DNA from: JADLEX01 sp964586775 | GTDB lineage: Bacteria > Lernaellota > Lernaellaia > JACKCT01 | Assembly: GCA_964586775.1 (NCBI GenBank) | Contig: CAZPJD010000136.1 | Location: 1 to 34,486 of the forward strand | DNA length: 34,486 bases | Direction: 5' to 3' | Part shown: positions 27,399 through 34,486 of the stretch, piece after piece | How the letters are laid out: the number at the start of each line of letters is the position of its first letter | Position numbering within the stretch: the stretch's first letter is position 1 | Notes under the pieces: model-generated | The model's database searches: none | Seen by the model: only the letters and a program-made list of their open reading frames with translations | What the model was told of the DNA's origin: nothing | Position numbers and translations under genes: made by a program

Positions 27399-27429
27399 GA
27401 ATTCGATCGCCCGCGGCGGCGATTTTCTC

Positions 27430-27810
27430 TCAGTCGGTATCCCGCGGTTCGGCCTGGCCCAGGATCGGGGCCGAACCGTCGGTGCTCGATGCCGGCGCAA
27501 CGGGTGAGTGCGATTCCTCGGAATCTTCAAGTGGTTCGCCGTTGATGCGGGCGCGAAGCTCCTTGCCGACCTTGAAATGCGGCAGGCGCTTCCCTTCGAC
27601 GGTGATCGACTCCCGTGAACGCGGATTTCGCCCCTGATACGTCGGATAGTCCTTGACGACGAGCGATCCGAATCCCCGGATCTCCACCCGGTCGCCCCGC
27701 CGCAGCGCCTCGGTCATCTCGGCGAGAATCAGCTCGACCACCTGGGCGGCCTTCTTCTCCGGAATGCCGTCCGCGATCGACAAGGCCGCAATCAGCTCGG
27801 ACTTGTTCAT
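27430..27810 (-). CDS. HU/IHF-family DNA-binding protein (IHF-beta-like) with acidic tail
   Basis: From ATG 27810 (MNKSELIAAL) the product is 126 residues. Residues 1-90 are a complete HU/IHF fold: VEIRGFGSLVVK, the intercalating-proline arm GRNPRS (60-65), and PHFKVGKELRARIN, which is closer to IHF-beta than HU. The last 36 residues (GEPLEDSEESHSPVAPASST...) are an acidic Ser/Pro-rich tail beyond the usual length of about 95. In-frame codons upstream to 27912 overlap the promoter and are not coding. It bends DNA and acts in nucleoid structure and regulation. Confidence 0.92.
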   Translation of the reverse strand: MNKSELIAALSIADGIPEKKAAQVVELILAEMTEALRRGDRVEIRGFGSLVVKDYPTYQGRNPRSRESITVEGKRLPHFKVGKELRARINGEPLEDSEESHSPVAPASSTDGSAPILGQAEPRDTD

Positions 27811-27847
27811 GACCGGGCCAAAATCTACCTGAATATGAGGATACTTG

Positions 27848-27876
27848 AAGTTACGCCCCGCGTTTTCGGGTGTCAA
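27848..27876 (-). promoter_or_regulatory. Promoter of the IHF-like gene
   Basis: TTGACA (27876-27871), 17 bases, TAACTT (27853-27848) on the minus strand. The start near 27841 gives a leader of about 30 bases that lacks a strong ribosome-binding site. Confidence 0.65.
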
Positions 27877-27947
27877 GCGCGCCGCGCGTTGGTGAGGCGT
27901 CGGCGTCGGCATCGGGTGGCCGGGGAGATCGGCGATGCGGTTCCACC

Positions 27948-27981
27948 AAAAAGTGAAGGGCCGAGGCGAGCGCCCCGGCCC
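27948..27981 (-). terminator. Intrinsic terminator of the cyclophilin gene
   Basis: The minus strand has a stem of about ten pairs (GGGCCGGGGC against GCCTCGGCCC, one G-T pair) with a four-base loop. A TTCACTTTTT run follows. It is 25 bases past the stop at 28006. Confidence 0.75.
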
Positions 27982-28005
27982 CTGACGGTTTCGCGGGGTG
28001 CGAAT

Positions 28006-28611
28006 TTACTTCACTTCTTTGATCTCGAGCTTGTTGATGACCACGGGCGTCGACGGACGATCCTGGGCGCCGGTCTGCACCTTCGAGATCTTCTCGACGA
28101 TGTTGTAGCCTTCGACGACCTCGCCGAAGATCGTGTGCTTGCCGGTCAGCCACGGGGTCGCCTTGACGGTGACGAAGAACTGGCTGCCGTTGGTGCCGGG
28201 ACCCGCGTTCGCCATCGCCAGCAGCCCGACCTTGTCGAACTTGAGCGAGGGATCGAACTCGTCGCCGAACTTGTAACCCGGGCCGCCGCGACCGCTGCCC
28301 TCGGGGTCGCCGCCCTGGATCATGAAGTCAGGGATGACGCGGTGGAAGATCAGGCCATCGTAGAAGTTGCCCTTCTTCATCGCGCCCGTCTTGATGTCCT
28401 TGAACTCCTTGGTGCCGGTCGCGAGACCGACGAAGTTCTCCACGGTCTTCGGCGCTTTGTCGGGAAACAGCTTGACCGTGAAATCGCCCTGCGTGGTGTG
28501 AAAGATTGCGTACATGCCCTTCCCCAGTTGTCCGGCGGACGCCGGGCCCGCCGCGACCGCCGCGACGAAAGCCAGCACGGCGAACGCCGCGAGTGTGGAA
28601 CGAAGACTCAT
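28006..28611 (-). CDS. Exported cyclophilin-type peptidyl-prolyl cis-trans isomerase
   Basis: A 201-residue PpiA-like enzyme that speeds proline isomerisation in the periplasm. A Sec signal (MSLRSTLAAFAVLAFVAAVA, cleavage near ASA/GQ) precedes the cyclophilin domain. That domain has the active-site text YDGLIFHRVIPDFMIQGGDP (Arg and Phe in FHRVIPDFMIQGG), LAMANAGPGTNGSQFFVT and KHTIFGEVVEGY. AGGAGGAGCACG is an excellent ribosome-binding site. The gene lies 33 bases after the aminotransferase and ends at an intrinsic terminator. Confidence 0.95.
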   Translation of the reverse strand: MSLRSTLAAFAVLAFVAAVAAGPASAGQLGKGMYAIFHTTQGDFTVKLFPDKAPKTVENFVGLATGTKEFKDIKTGAMKKGNFYDGLIFHRVIPDFMIQGGDPEGSGRGGPGYKFGDEFDPSLKFDKVGLLAMANAGPGTNGSQFFVTVKATPWLTGKHTIFGEVVEGYNIVEKISKVQTGAQDRPSTPVVINKLEIKEVK

Positions 28612-28644
28612 CGTGCTCCTCCTAACGAGAACTTCTCGTCCGCG

Positions 28645-29502
28645 TTACGCGGACGCGAGAAACGATTCGACGTATCGGTCATAAGCCGCGCGCAGTCGCG
28701 CGGTGACGGGGCCCGTGCCGCCGGAACCGACGGTTTCGCCGTCGAGCTGCGTGATGGCGATCAGCTCGGCCGTGGTGCCGGTCAAAAATATCTCGTCGGC
28801 GCGGCGGAATTTGTCGAGCGTCATGCCCTCTTCGCGAATCGGGACACCGTTTTCGCGCGCGAGTTTCACGACCAGATCGCGCGTGATGCCCGGCAGGATG
28901 CGCGGGCCGATCGGATAGGTGTAGACGACGCCGCCGTCCACCGCGAAGACGTTGGCCGCGGTGGCCTCGCGCACGACGCCGTCCGCGCCGTAAAAAATCG
29001 CCTCGTCGAAGCCACTGTCCAGCGCCTGCTGCTTCGCCAGGACGTTGCCGAGCAGGTTGAGCGTCTTCAGGTCGCAGCGGCCCCAGCGGAAGTCCTCGAT
29101 CGTGACGGCGCGCAGGCCCTTCGCGATCTCCTCCGCGGGCGGCGGCGTGACCGGGCGAATGGTGGCGTGGATCGAGGGCTTCACCCCGGCGGGATACGGA
29201 TGATTGCGCGGCGCGACCCCACGCGTGACGCAGTAGTACAGCTTGGCGCGATCGAATCCCGAACGCGCGACCATCTCGCTCATGACGGCGCGAACGTCGT
29301 TCATGTCCACGCCGCGAATTGCGAGGCCGTCGAGGCTGTTTTTCAGGCGGGAGAGATGCTCGTCGAAGAGAAACAGGCGACCGCCGAACACGTACAGGAC
29401 CTCGTACACGCCGTCGCCGAATTGTAAGCCGCGATCGTCGATGGAGACGACGGCATCCTCGATCGTTCCGTATTTTCCGTTGACGTACGCCAGTTCGGGC
29501 AT
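28645..29502 (-). CDS. dat: D-amino-acid aminotransferase (class IV PLP enzyme)
   Basis: A 285-residue fold-type IV aminotransferase. The PLP lysine is in CDLKTLNLLGNVLAK (Lys146). The pair in CVTRGVAPRNHPYP (Arg99, His101) matches the carboxylate-trap residues of Bacillus D-alanine aminotransferase, favouring D-amino-acid over branched-chain specificity. GVVREATAANVFAV and the late TGTTAELIAITQLDG are also family-typical. The enzyme makes D-glutamate or D-alanine for peptidoglycan, or degrades D-amino acids. It heads a two-gene unit with the cyclophilin. Confidence 0.88.
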   Translation of the reverse strand: MPELAYVNGKYGTIEDAVVSIDDRGLQFGDGVYEVLYVFGGRLFLFDEHLSRLKNSLDGLAIRGVDMNDVRAVMSEMVARSGFDRAKLYYCVTRGVAPRNHPYPAGVKPSIHATIRPVTPPPAEEIAKGLRAVTIEDFRWGRCDLKTLNLLGNVLAKQQALDSGFDEAIFYGADGVVREATAANVFAVDGGVVYTYPIGPRILPGITRDLVVKLARENGVPIREEGMTLDKFRRADEIFLTGTTAELIAITQLDGETVGSGGTGPVTARLRAAYDRYVESFLASA

Positions 29503-29535
29503 CGACTCACTCCGGCGATGGGATTTCGGACCGCC

Positions 29536-29564
29536 CTTTTAGAGGGAATCGGGCGAGGAAACAA
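29536..29564 (-). promoter_or_regulatory. Promoter of the dat-cyclophilin unit
   Basis: TTGTTT (29564-29559), 17 bases, TAAAAG (29541-29536). The short leader contains CCGGAGTGA before the ATG at 29502. Confidence 0.45.
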
Positions 29565-29616
29565 GGACGGGCCATTCGCGCTGTGATCTCTCTCATGCGA
29601 TCGATGGTGAAGCGCG

Positions 29617-29952
29617 CTAGCCGGGGACATGCAGCACGAAGTGATGCGTGTCCCTGCGGGGCATTCCGCGCCATCCTTCGCGAAATTTGATGAGGCGAGC
29701 GTAGCGGCGGTGCGCTTCGCCGATCGCGAGACGCAGGCCTTCGGTGTCGGTCGGGCGCGCGATCAGGTGGACGTGGTTCGGCATCAGGCAGTAACACCAG
29801 ATTTCGACGTTGCGTCGCACGCATTGTTCCGCCATACGCAGCAGGTAGTCCTCGTAGTCGGAATCGCGGAAAAAGGTACGCTGGCGGCGATTGCCGCGCT
29901 GCGTGACGTGGTGGGCGACGCCGGGTACGACGACTCGGGCGATACGGGCCAT
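29617..29952 (-). pseudogene. Truncated REP-associated tyrosine (IS200-like) transposase
   Basis: The first 96 residues follow the RAYT/TnpA_REP family closely: MARIARVVVPGVAHHVTQRG at the start, the HUH motif in CLMPNHVHLIARP (His60, His62), then IGEAHRRYARLIKFREGWRG. Family members continue as WRGHLWQGRF and on to about 200 residues including the catalytic tyrosine. Here the frame diverges after WRG and stops at residue 111. A one-base loss at GGA(C)AT would explain the switch, but the other frame is also decayed. It cannot be an active transposase. No flanking REP pair was recognised. Confidence 0.8.
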
Positions 29953-29961
29953 GGGGCGATC

Positions 29962-30276
29962 TTAGCGCTTCGGGCGGTCAGCGGGGAAAAGTTCGGTATT
30001 GTGTCCCCGGAACTCCCACTTCGGCGTTGGCGGTTCCGCGTCGGGATCGTAATTTATGGCCAAAGCGATTTCATCCGGGATTTGAATGAAAAAATCTTCG
30101 TTGATCGTCAATTCCCGCGTTCGGTATCCTTCCATTTCCAGAGCTTCCTCCGTATATTCGAAAAGCTCATTCATCGTGTCAGGCGGAGGTCCATCCCACT
30201 CGGTTGCGGACGAAACCGTCGAAATGGCAAGTAACAGAATGAAGGCCGCCGAAACATTCCACGCTTGCTTCCCCAT
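29962..30276 (-). CDS. Small exported protein of unknown function (104 aa)
   Basis: AGGAGGTAGGGCG precedes the ATG at 30276, an unambiguous start. MGKQAWNVSAAFILLLAIST is a Sec signal with cleavage near SSA/TEW. The mature 80 residues are acidic in the middle (MNELFEYTEEALEMEGYRTR) and end near FRGHNTELFPADRPKR. There is no Cys. It lies between the large lipoprotein gene (77 bases upstream, same strand) and the truncated transposase. I do not recognise the family. Confidence 0.75.
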   Translation of the reverse strand: MGKQAWNVSAAFILLLAISTVSSATEWDGPPPDTMNELFEYTEEALEMEGYRTRELTINEDFFIQIPDEIALAINYDPDAEPPTPKWEFRGHNTELFPADRPKR

Positions 30277-30353
30277 CGCCCTACCTCCTGTGTTGTTCGA
30301 AACCCGTTTTTCGCGACCAACGTCTTCATTTCGAAGGACGGCGCGCGATATCG

Positions 30354-32732
30354 TCATTGTTCGACCGCCTCCAAATCGATCGTAGCTGTACAAATGGACT
30401 CGAAAGCTTCATAGGCAATGGTCGCATAATTATTATTGATTTCCATTTCTACAATCGGCGTAACGTCCCAACGGTCGTCCACTGACACGTAATAAAGCGA
30501 ATTGTTGTTAATATATCCATAAAATAAAGCGTGTCCGTCCGAAAGCCCCGGTCGCGTAACCGTATCCGTAAGAGCCAAATGCACGCTTCCGTCATGGTCG
30601 ACAGACAATGCATTGGCATTCCATCTATAGGTCCATGGGCCCATCGGCATTGAAGTCCATGAACCCGACTGATTGGATGCATATCCGACACCCGTGCCGA
30701 GATCGCAACAGTATAACATATGCAGCATATTATTAACATCTATGCCCATGTCAAGTTCGATGTACGCATAATTTGTTGGTGATATTGCCGTTTCGGCTTC
30801 CCATGTTGTTGGGCTCGGCTTCCACAGATGCTGAAAAAATTTCGGATCGGTATCAGTTCTAATAAGCATATGCGGCTTCGACTGGGAATTGCTCTTCATC
30901 TCGCGAAGTTCTCCCTCGTAGGGAACTACATCGGCGTACCATTCTCCGCCGATCAGACGAAGAAATAGTGGCTTATCGTTGTTGGTGTACCCGATAGAAA
31001 CGCGGTCGTTTGAATCGACGGAGAGGAACGCGTCGTTCCCGCCAAATTCGGCGTCGTATATCGGCTCGACCGTCCACCCGTTCGCGTCGCGAACCGCGTA
31101 CTTGAGCGGGTACTGATTCTCACCATCGACGTAAACAACGTGGACCTTCCCAGTCGAGTCCACCGCAATACCCGGCTCCGAATCAACGGCATCCGGATCG
31201 ATCACTTCGAACAGCCATTCGTCCTCGGCGGCCTTGATGTAGTACATGTGCCACTCTTCCGGCTCGGGAAAGCCGGTGAAGGCCATGTGCAAGGCTCCTT
31301 CCGTGTCGAACGCCAGGTTGACCCCGCCGTATCGCTTCCCCCCCGCCACCTGTCGCCGCGTCCAACCGCCATCGTTGTTCGTTGTATAGTAGAGCGTGTG
31401 GTAATCCACGCCGATCGACGCAGCCGCCGCATGCACGACGCCATCCGGCGCGACGATCCCGCCGAGGTAATACCCCGGCATGCCGTTGATCTGCTCGATC
31501 GTCCACGTTCCGCCCGCGTTCCACGCGTGCCGAAACGCGCCGTAGTTCGCGGTGGGATACACGAGGTGGTACACCCCCGCCGCGTCGCGCGACATCCGCA
31601 CATGCACGCTGCCCGCCGAGCAATCGTCGATCGTCTCCGTCGTCCACGCGCCGCCCGATTTCGTCGCGAGCGAAAGCCCGCCCGAGCGCCCCTGAATCGC
31701 CAAGCGGATCACGTCCTGCCCGTCGATCATCATGTCCGTTTCGCTCGAAGTGCCCGCGATCTGCTCGCTCGTCCAAACGCCGTCCACACGCGCGCGGTGC
31801 CAAACCCCAGCGTCGCCGGAACTCACCATGTGCACCGCGCCCGCGGAATCGAGCGCAACGGAGAATCCCCAGAACCAGTTCGAGCCGTCCGAAGGCATGA
31901 CCTCTTCGTCGATGACGACGCCGCCGTTCCACGAGAGGTAACGCACATTGTTCGCGCCGCCGACGTTGTGCGTGTATTCGATGTGCAGCGTGCCGTCCGC
32001 GCCGAGCGCCGACGAAAACCCAATGTTGCCCTCGGGGATCTCGCTCAGCACGGTGACGACCCACTCGCCCGACGCGTCGGTCGCGTAACGCAGTTCGTTG
32101 TGGTTGTTGTTCATGTAGACGACGTGGAACGCGCCCGCCGCGTCGCGGTGGATCTCCGAATACATCCCGCCGGAAGGATCGACGATCTGGCGCTCGACGC
32201 CGCCGTCTGCGTCGAAGACGTAGGCGTCGAATGACCGGCCGACCATGCCGAAGACGAACATGCGCCCGTCCGCATCGAGGGCCACTGCGTTCGTCCCCAC
32301 GCCCGCGCTGCCGGAGATGTACTGCCGATAGGTGATCTGGCCGATGGTGTACTCGGGCCACGGGCCGAAGTCGGGAACGTCGGGGCCGTCGGCGGCTGTG
32401 TATCGATACGGGTCGCACGCGGTGCCCGATCCCGGAATCGTCGTCGTCGTGGTGCTGGTCGGCGAGGTCGTGGTGGTCGTCGTGCCGGTCGGGCCGGTCG
32501 TCGTCGTTGTCGGACTCGTCGTGGTCGTGGTGCCCGCGTCGTCGTCAGTCACGTCGTCATCGGCGGACGTGTCGTCGTCGATGCCCGAATCGTCGTCCGC
32601 CGTCGCCGATGCGTTGTCGGACGTTCCTCCGCAATCGCAGGCGGGGTGCAGAAGGAGAAGGGGCGCGAGGAGATAAAGGAGCGCGAGTCCCTTGTTTTCC
32701 AGAGAATTCCGCGTTTTCCGAATCGATTTCAT
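30354..32732 (-). CDS. Large surface lipoprotein with Asp-rich and Thr-rich linkers and propeller-like repeats
   Basis: From ATG 32732 the product is 792 residues. A lipoprotein signal (hydrophobic core about 16-29) ends at LHPAC, with Cys32 as the lipidated residue. An Asp-rich stretch (about 47-65) and a Thr/Ser/Pro stretch (about 68-99) follow, then about ten 45-60-residue repeats. In these, a 'vaLDSAGAVHMV' turn precedes a hydrophobic strand and a W-containing segment such as GGAWTTETI or ADGVWTSEQI-like text. This is the pattern of six- to eight-bladed propellers seen in secreted deltaproteobacterial proteins. The C-terminal third uses noticeably more A/T-ending codons. The ligand is unknown. 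An upstream 30-codon extension was rejected for lack of an RBS and signal logic. Confidence 0.8.
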   Translation of the reverse strand: MKSIRKTRNSLENKGLALLYLLAPLLLLHPACDCGGTSDNASATADDDSGIDDDTSADDDVTDDDAGTTTTTSPTTTTTGPTGTTTTTTSPTSTTTTTIPGSGTACDPYRYTAADGPDVPDFGPWPEYTIGQITYRQYISGSAGVGTNAVALDADGRMFVFGMVGRSFDAYVFDADGGVERQIVDPSGGMYSEIHRDAAGAFHVVYMNNNHNELRYATDASGEWVVTVLSEIPEGNIGFSSALGADGTLHIEYTHNVGGANNVRYLSWNGGVVIDEEVMPSDGSNWFWGFSVALDSAGAVHMVSSGDAGVWHRARVDGVWTSEQIAGTSSETDMMIDGQDVIRLAIQGRSGGLSLATKSGGAWTTETIDDCSAGSVHVRMSRDAAGVYHLVYPTANYGAFRHAWNAGGTWTIEQINGMPGYYLGGIVAPDGVVHAAAASIGVDYHTLYYTTNNDGGWTRRQVAGGKRYGGVNLAFDTEGALHMAFTGFPEPEEWHMYYIKAAEDEWLFEVIDPDAVDSEPGIAVDSTGKVHVVYVDGENQYPLKYAVRDANGWTVEPIYDAEFGGNDAFLSVDSNDRVSIGYTNNDKPLFLRLIGGEWYADVVPYEGELREMKSNSQSKPHMLIRTDTDPKFFQHLWKPSPTTWEAETAISPTNYAYIELDMGIDVNNMLHMLYCCDLGTGVGYASNQSGSWTSMPMGPWTYRWNANALSVDHDGSVHLALTDTVTRPGLSDGHALFYGYINNNSLYYVSVDDRWDVTPIVEMEINNNYATIAYEAFESICTATIDLEAVEQ

Positions 32733-32867
32733 TCGACGAAGCGCCTCTTTTCGTGTCGTGCCCGGCGCGTCAACGGCGAAACTTGTTAAAGGATGACACA
32801 ATCGTGCGGGAGTCGTCAACAAGAAATTTGAGAATTTGGAGTGGCGCGATCGCCGCCATCCAATTCG

Positions 32868-34486
32868 TTATTCGTACTTGAGCGCCTCGCGCAGTTGCAG
32901 GTTCGCCGCCTTGGCCGCCGGGATGAGACCCGCGGACGCCGCAAAGGCAACCGAAAACACGAACGCGCACGCGATGACGGGGATGGAGAAGTGTATACCC
33001 ATCGTCCATCCCGACAGGATGATCGAGAGGCGCTTGAGGTGGATGATGCCGATCCCCCACCCCGCTCCCGCGCCGACACACGCCCCGCAAAAGCCCATGA
33101 TCGCCGACTGCGTGAGGAAGATGCGCCGGACCTGTGCCTTGGTGGCGCCCAGCGAACGCAGCACGCCGATCTCGCGAGTGCGGTCGATGACGTTCGACAG
33201 CAGGTTGTTGACGATGCCGATGAGCGCGATCGCCAGTGCGACGATCTCGAGCGCCACCGCGAGACCGAAGACCTGATCGATCGCCTCGATGATCGACGAC
33301 TTGAACTCGCGGTTGGTCAGCACGAACAGATTGAAGTTGTCGCCAACGATCGCATCAATGCGCCGGCGGATCTCCTGCGTGTCCACGCCGGGCTGGATGT
33401 AAACGTGATACGTGTCCACCAGCGCGTCGTTGAAGCTGTCGATAAACATCGGTCGGTTAAAGAGAACCGTACCGGTTTCGGAAGTATAATCGACCACCTC
33501 GCAGAGGATGGGGAATTCCCGGCGACCGTGGGGAGTGTCGAGTGTGATATGCGTCGCGGTCTTGAGGTACGGATGGCGGCTCACGAGGTTCTGCGAGAGC
33601 ATGACGCCCTCGTTGTTGATGAGTTTTCGCACCGCGGCGGCATTATCCTTGTCGTCGTCGGGAAACTGGATGCGGGCCTTTTCGGTGTAGGCGGCGAAAT
33701 TGACGCCAAGCAGCACGATGCGGCTGTCGTCGAAGTCCTGAAGCTTGAGCCGAACCTCGACGAGGTGCTCGATGCCGGGCACGGACCGCAGCTTGTCGGT
33801 CATCGACGGGTCCATGGGGACGGACGTGCGCGTGGCGAAGTTGTTGGACGACGTGATGTAGACGTCGGCCTTGAGCACGTTGTCCATCCACGCCTTCAGC
33901 TCGGCGCGCATGGAGCCCATGAACAGGTAGATCTCGAAAAGCACCGCCAGCGCGACCATGAACGCCGCGACGGTCATCGACGATCGCCCCAGATCGCGCA
34001 TCAGGTTTTCGGCGGCCATGCGCGACAGGGCCGAACGCAGCCACGTGGACAGAGGGATGATCGCGCGCAGAACGAGATACATGAATAGCGGCGTCGCGCC
34101 GACGCCGACGAAGAGCATGAACATCATCGCGCCGCGGATGCCATCCACCGTGTGGAAACGCGGATGCAAAGCGAGGAGCAGCGTGAGCGCAAAGGCGACC
34201 AGGGCCGCGAGCGTCCAGCGCAGCAGGTTCGTCTGTCGCCCGCCCGCGAGACCGGGACCGAAGCGCAGCACCTGTAGCGGCGTGATGCGGGTGGCGCGCC
34301 ACGCGGGCCAGAGCGCGCCGACCAGCGTGATGCCAAGGCCCATCGCGGTGCCCGTCGCGATCATTTCCGGGCGAAAGACGGCGTGCGTGGTGTTGGCAGG
34401 GATGAACAGGCTCGTGACCTTGCCGATGAAGTGTAGCACCGTGAATCGACCAAGTAGAAATCCGCCCGCGATGCCGCCCGCCGCGC
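32868..34486 (-). CDS. FtsX/MacB-family ABC transporter permease (5' end outside window)
   Basis: The frame is open to the window edge, and the upstream codons there (GGIAGGFLLGRF) still read as membrane sequence, so the GTG at 34439 is not the true start. At least 539 residues are present. They comprise the end of a first FtsX core with ALWPAWRATRITPLQVLRFG, four further spans, a periplasmic domain (about 200 residues, TDKLRSVPGIEHLVEVRLKL and others), and a complete second FtsX core with IGIVNNLLSNVIDRTREIGV and LRSLGATKAQVRRIFLTQSA, ending LQLREALKYE. This is the long two-core permease type used for lipoprotein, lipid or peptide export. The ATPase partner should lie upstream, outside the window. 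Confidence 0.9.
   Translation of the reverse strand, partial: AAGGIAGGFLLGRFTVLHFIGKVTSLFIPANTTHAVFRPEMIATGTAMGLGITLVGALWPAWRATRITPLQVLRFGPGLAGGRQTNLLRWTLAALVAFALTLLLALHPRFHTVDGIRGAMMFMLFVGVGATPLFMYLVLRAIIPLSTWLRSALSRMAAENLMRDLGRSSMTVAAFMVALAVLFEIYLFMGSMRAELKAWMDNVLKADVYITSSNNFATRTSVPMDPSMTDKLRSVPGIEHLVEVRLKLQDFDDSRIVLLGVNFAAYTEKARIQFPDDDKDNAAAVRKLINNEGVMLSQNLVSRHPYLKTATHITLDTPHGRREFPILCEVVDYTSETGTVLFNRPMFIDSFNDALVDTYHVYIQPGVDTQEIRRRIDAIVGDNFNLFVLTNREFKSSIIEAIDQVFGLAVALEIVALAIALIGIVNNLLSNVIDRTREIGVLRSLGATKAQVRRIFLTQSAIMGFCGACVGAGAGWGIGIIHLKRLSIILSGWTMGIHFSIPVIACAFVFSVAFAASAGLIPAAKAANLQLREALKYE

Noticed and set aside
27835..29427. Plus-strand open frame opposite the cyclophilin and aminotransferase genes
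   Set aside because: It spans two well-supported genes and their terminator and reads as an antisense shadow.
29953..29964. TAAGAT as another near-ATG -10 box for the transposase remnant
   Set aside because: It is only six bases from the ATG, overlaps a stop codon, and has no -35 partner.
32841..34088. Plus-strand open frame opposite the permease
   Set aside because: The permease has clear FtsX motifs; the opposite frame is Asp/Arg/His-rich and has no domain.

Overview
The window is a high-GC bacterial chromosome segment, mostly close-packed housekeeping genes. Several features fit a diderm of the broad 'deltaproteobacterial' kind: FadL, LptE, an AgmX/PglI-type C-terminal domain, FG-GAP proteins with poly-Asp tails, and a lipoprotein with an Asp-rich plus Thr-rich linker. 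Such linkers are familiar to me from Myxococcota and Lernaellota-like genomes. This placement is inference; there is no rRNA or marker phylogeny here. No CRISPR array, prophage or complete insertion sequence was found.

Left part (1-13.1 kb). The start of a probable methylmalonyl-CoA mutase is coupled by an ATGA overlap to a FadL-type outer-membrane protein (both minus). An unknown plus-strand gene and a tRNA-Arg(UCU) follow. A minus-strand run then carries murJ, a PurS-PurL fusion (purL), purQ, a UPF0104-type membrane protein and a five-bladed-propeller glycosidase-like protein, with overlapping ends in the last four. rpsT diverges from murJ and overlaps holA tail to tail. holA follows lptE (4-base overlap), and upstream of lptE is a small exported protein with its own consensus promoter and terminator.

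Middle part (13.1-16.2 kb) is the disturbed part. It holds a 22-bp tandem repeat, a headless coding remnant, an imperfect palindromic repeat that supplies the end of a signal-peptide ORF, and a seven-blade FG-GAP protein broken by a single in-frame TAA.

The block 16.3-21.9 kb reads as one plus-strand operon: an ArsA/Get3-like ATPase with an HSP20-like tail, a small unknown helical protein, a GT-C membrane glycosyltransferase and an ABC-F ATPase, joined by GTGA and ATGA overlaps. A second GT-C-like membrane protein converges on it.

Right part (23.4-34.5 kb). A zinc-ribbon/TM/EF-hand-like protein is followed by sucC-sucD with an AgmX-domain gene, an IHF/HU protein, a D-amino-acid aminotransferase with an exported cyclophilin, a truncated RAYT transposase, a small exported protein, a large propeller-like lipoprotein, and an ABC permease cut by the window edge.

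A recurrent TTGACA-N17-TAnnnn promoter style can be read in front of many units. In at least three cases the -10 box lies only 8-9 bases before the ATG and no ribosome-binding site is present, suggesting leaderless transcripts. I saw no convincing new defence or mobile system. The best leads for novelty are the ATPase/small-protein pair, the zinc-ribbon membrane protein, and the broken surface-protein region.
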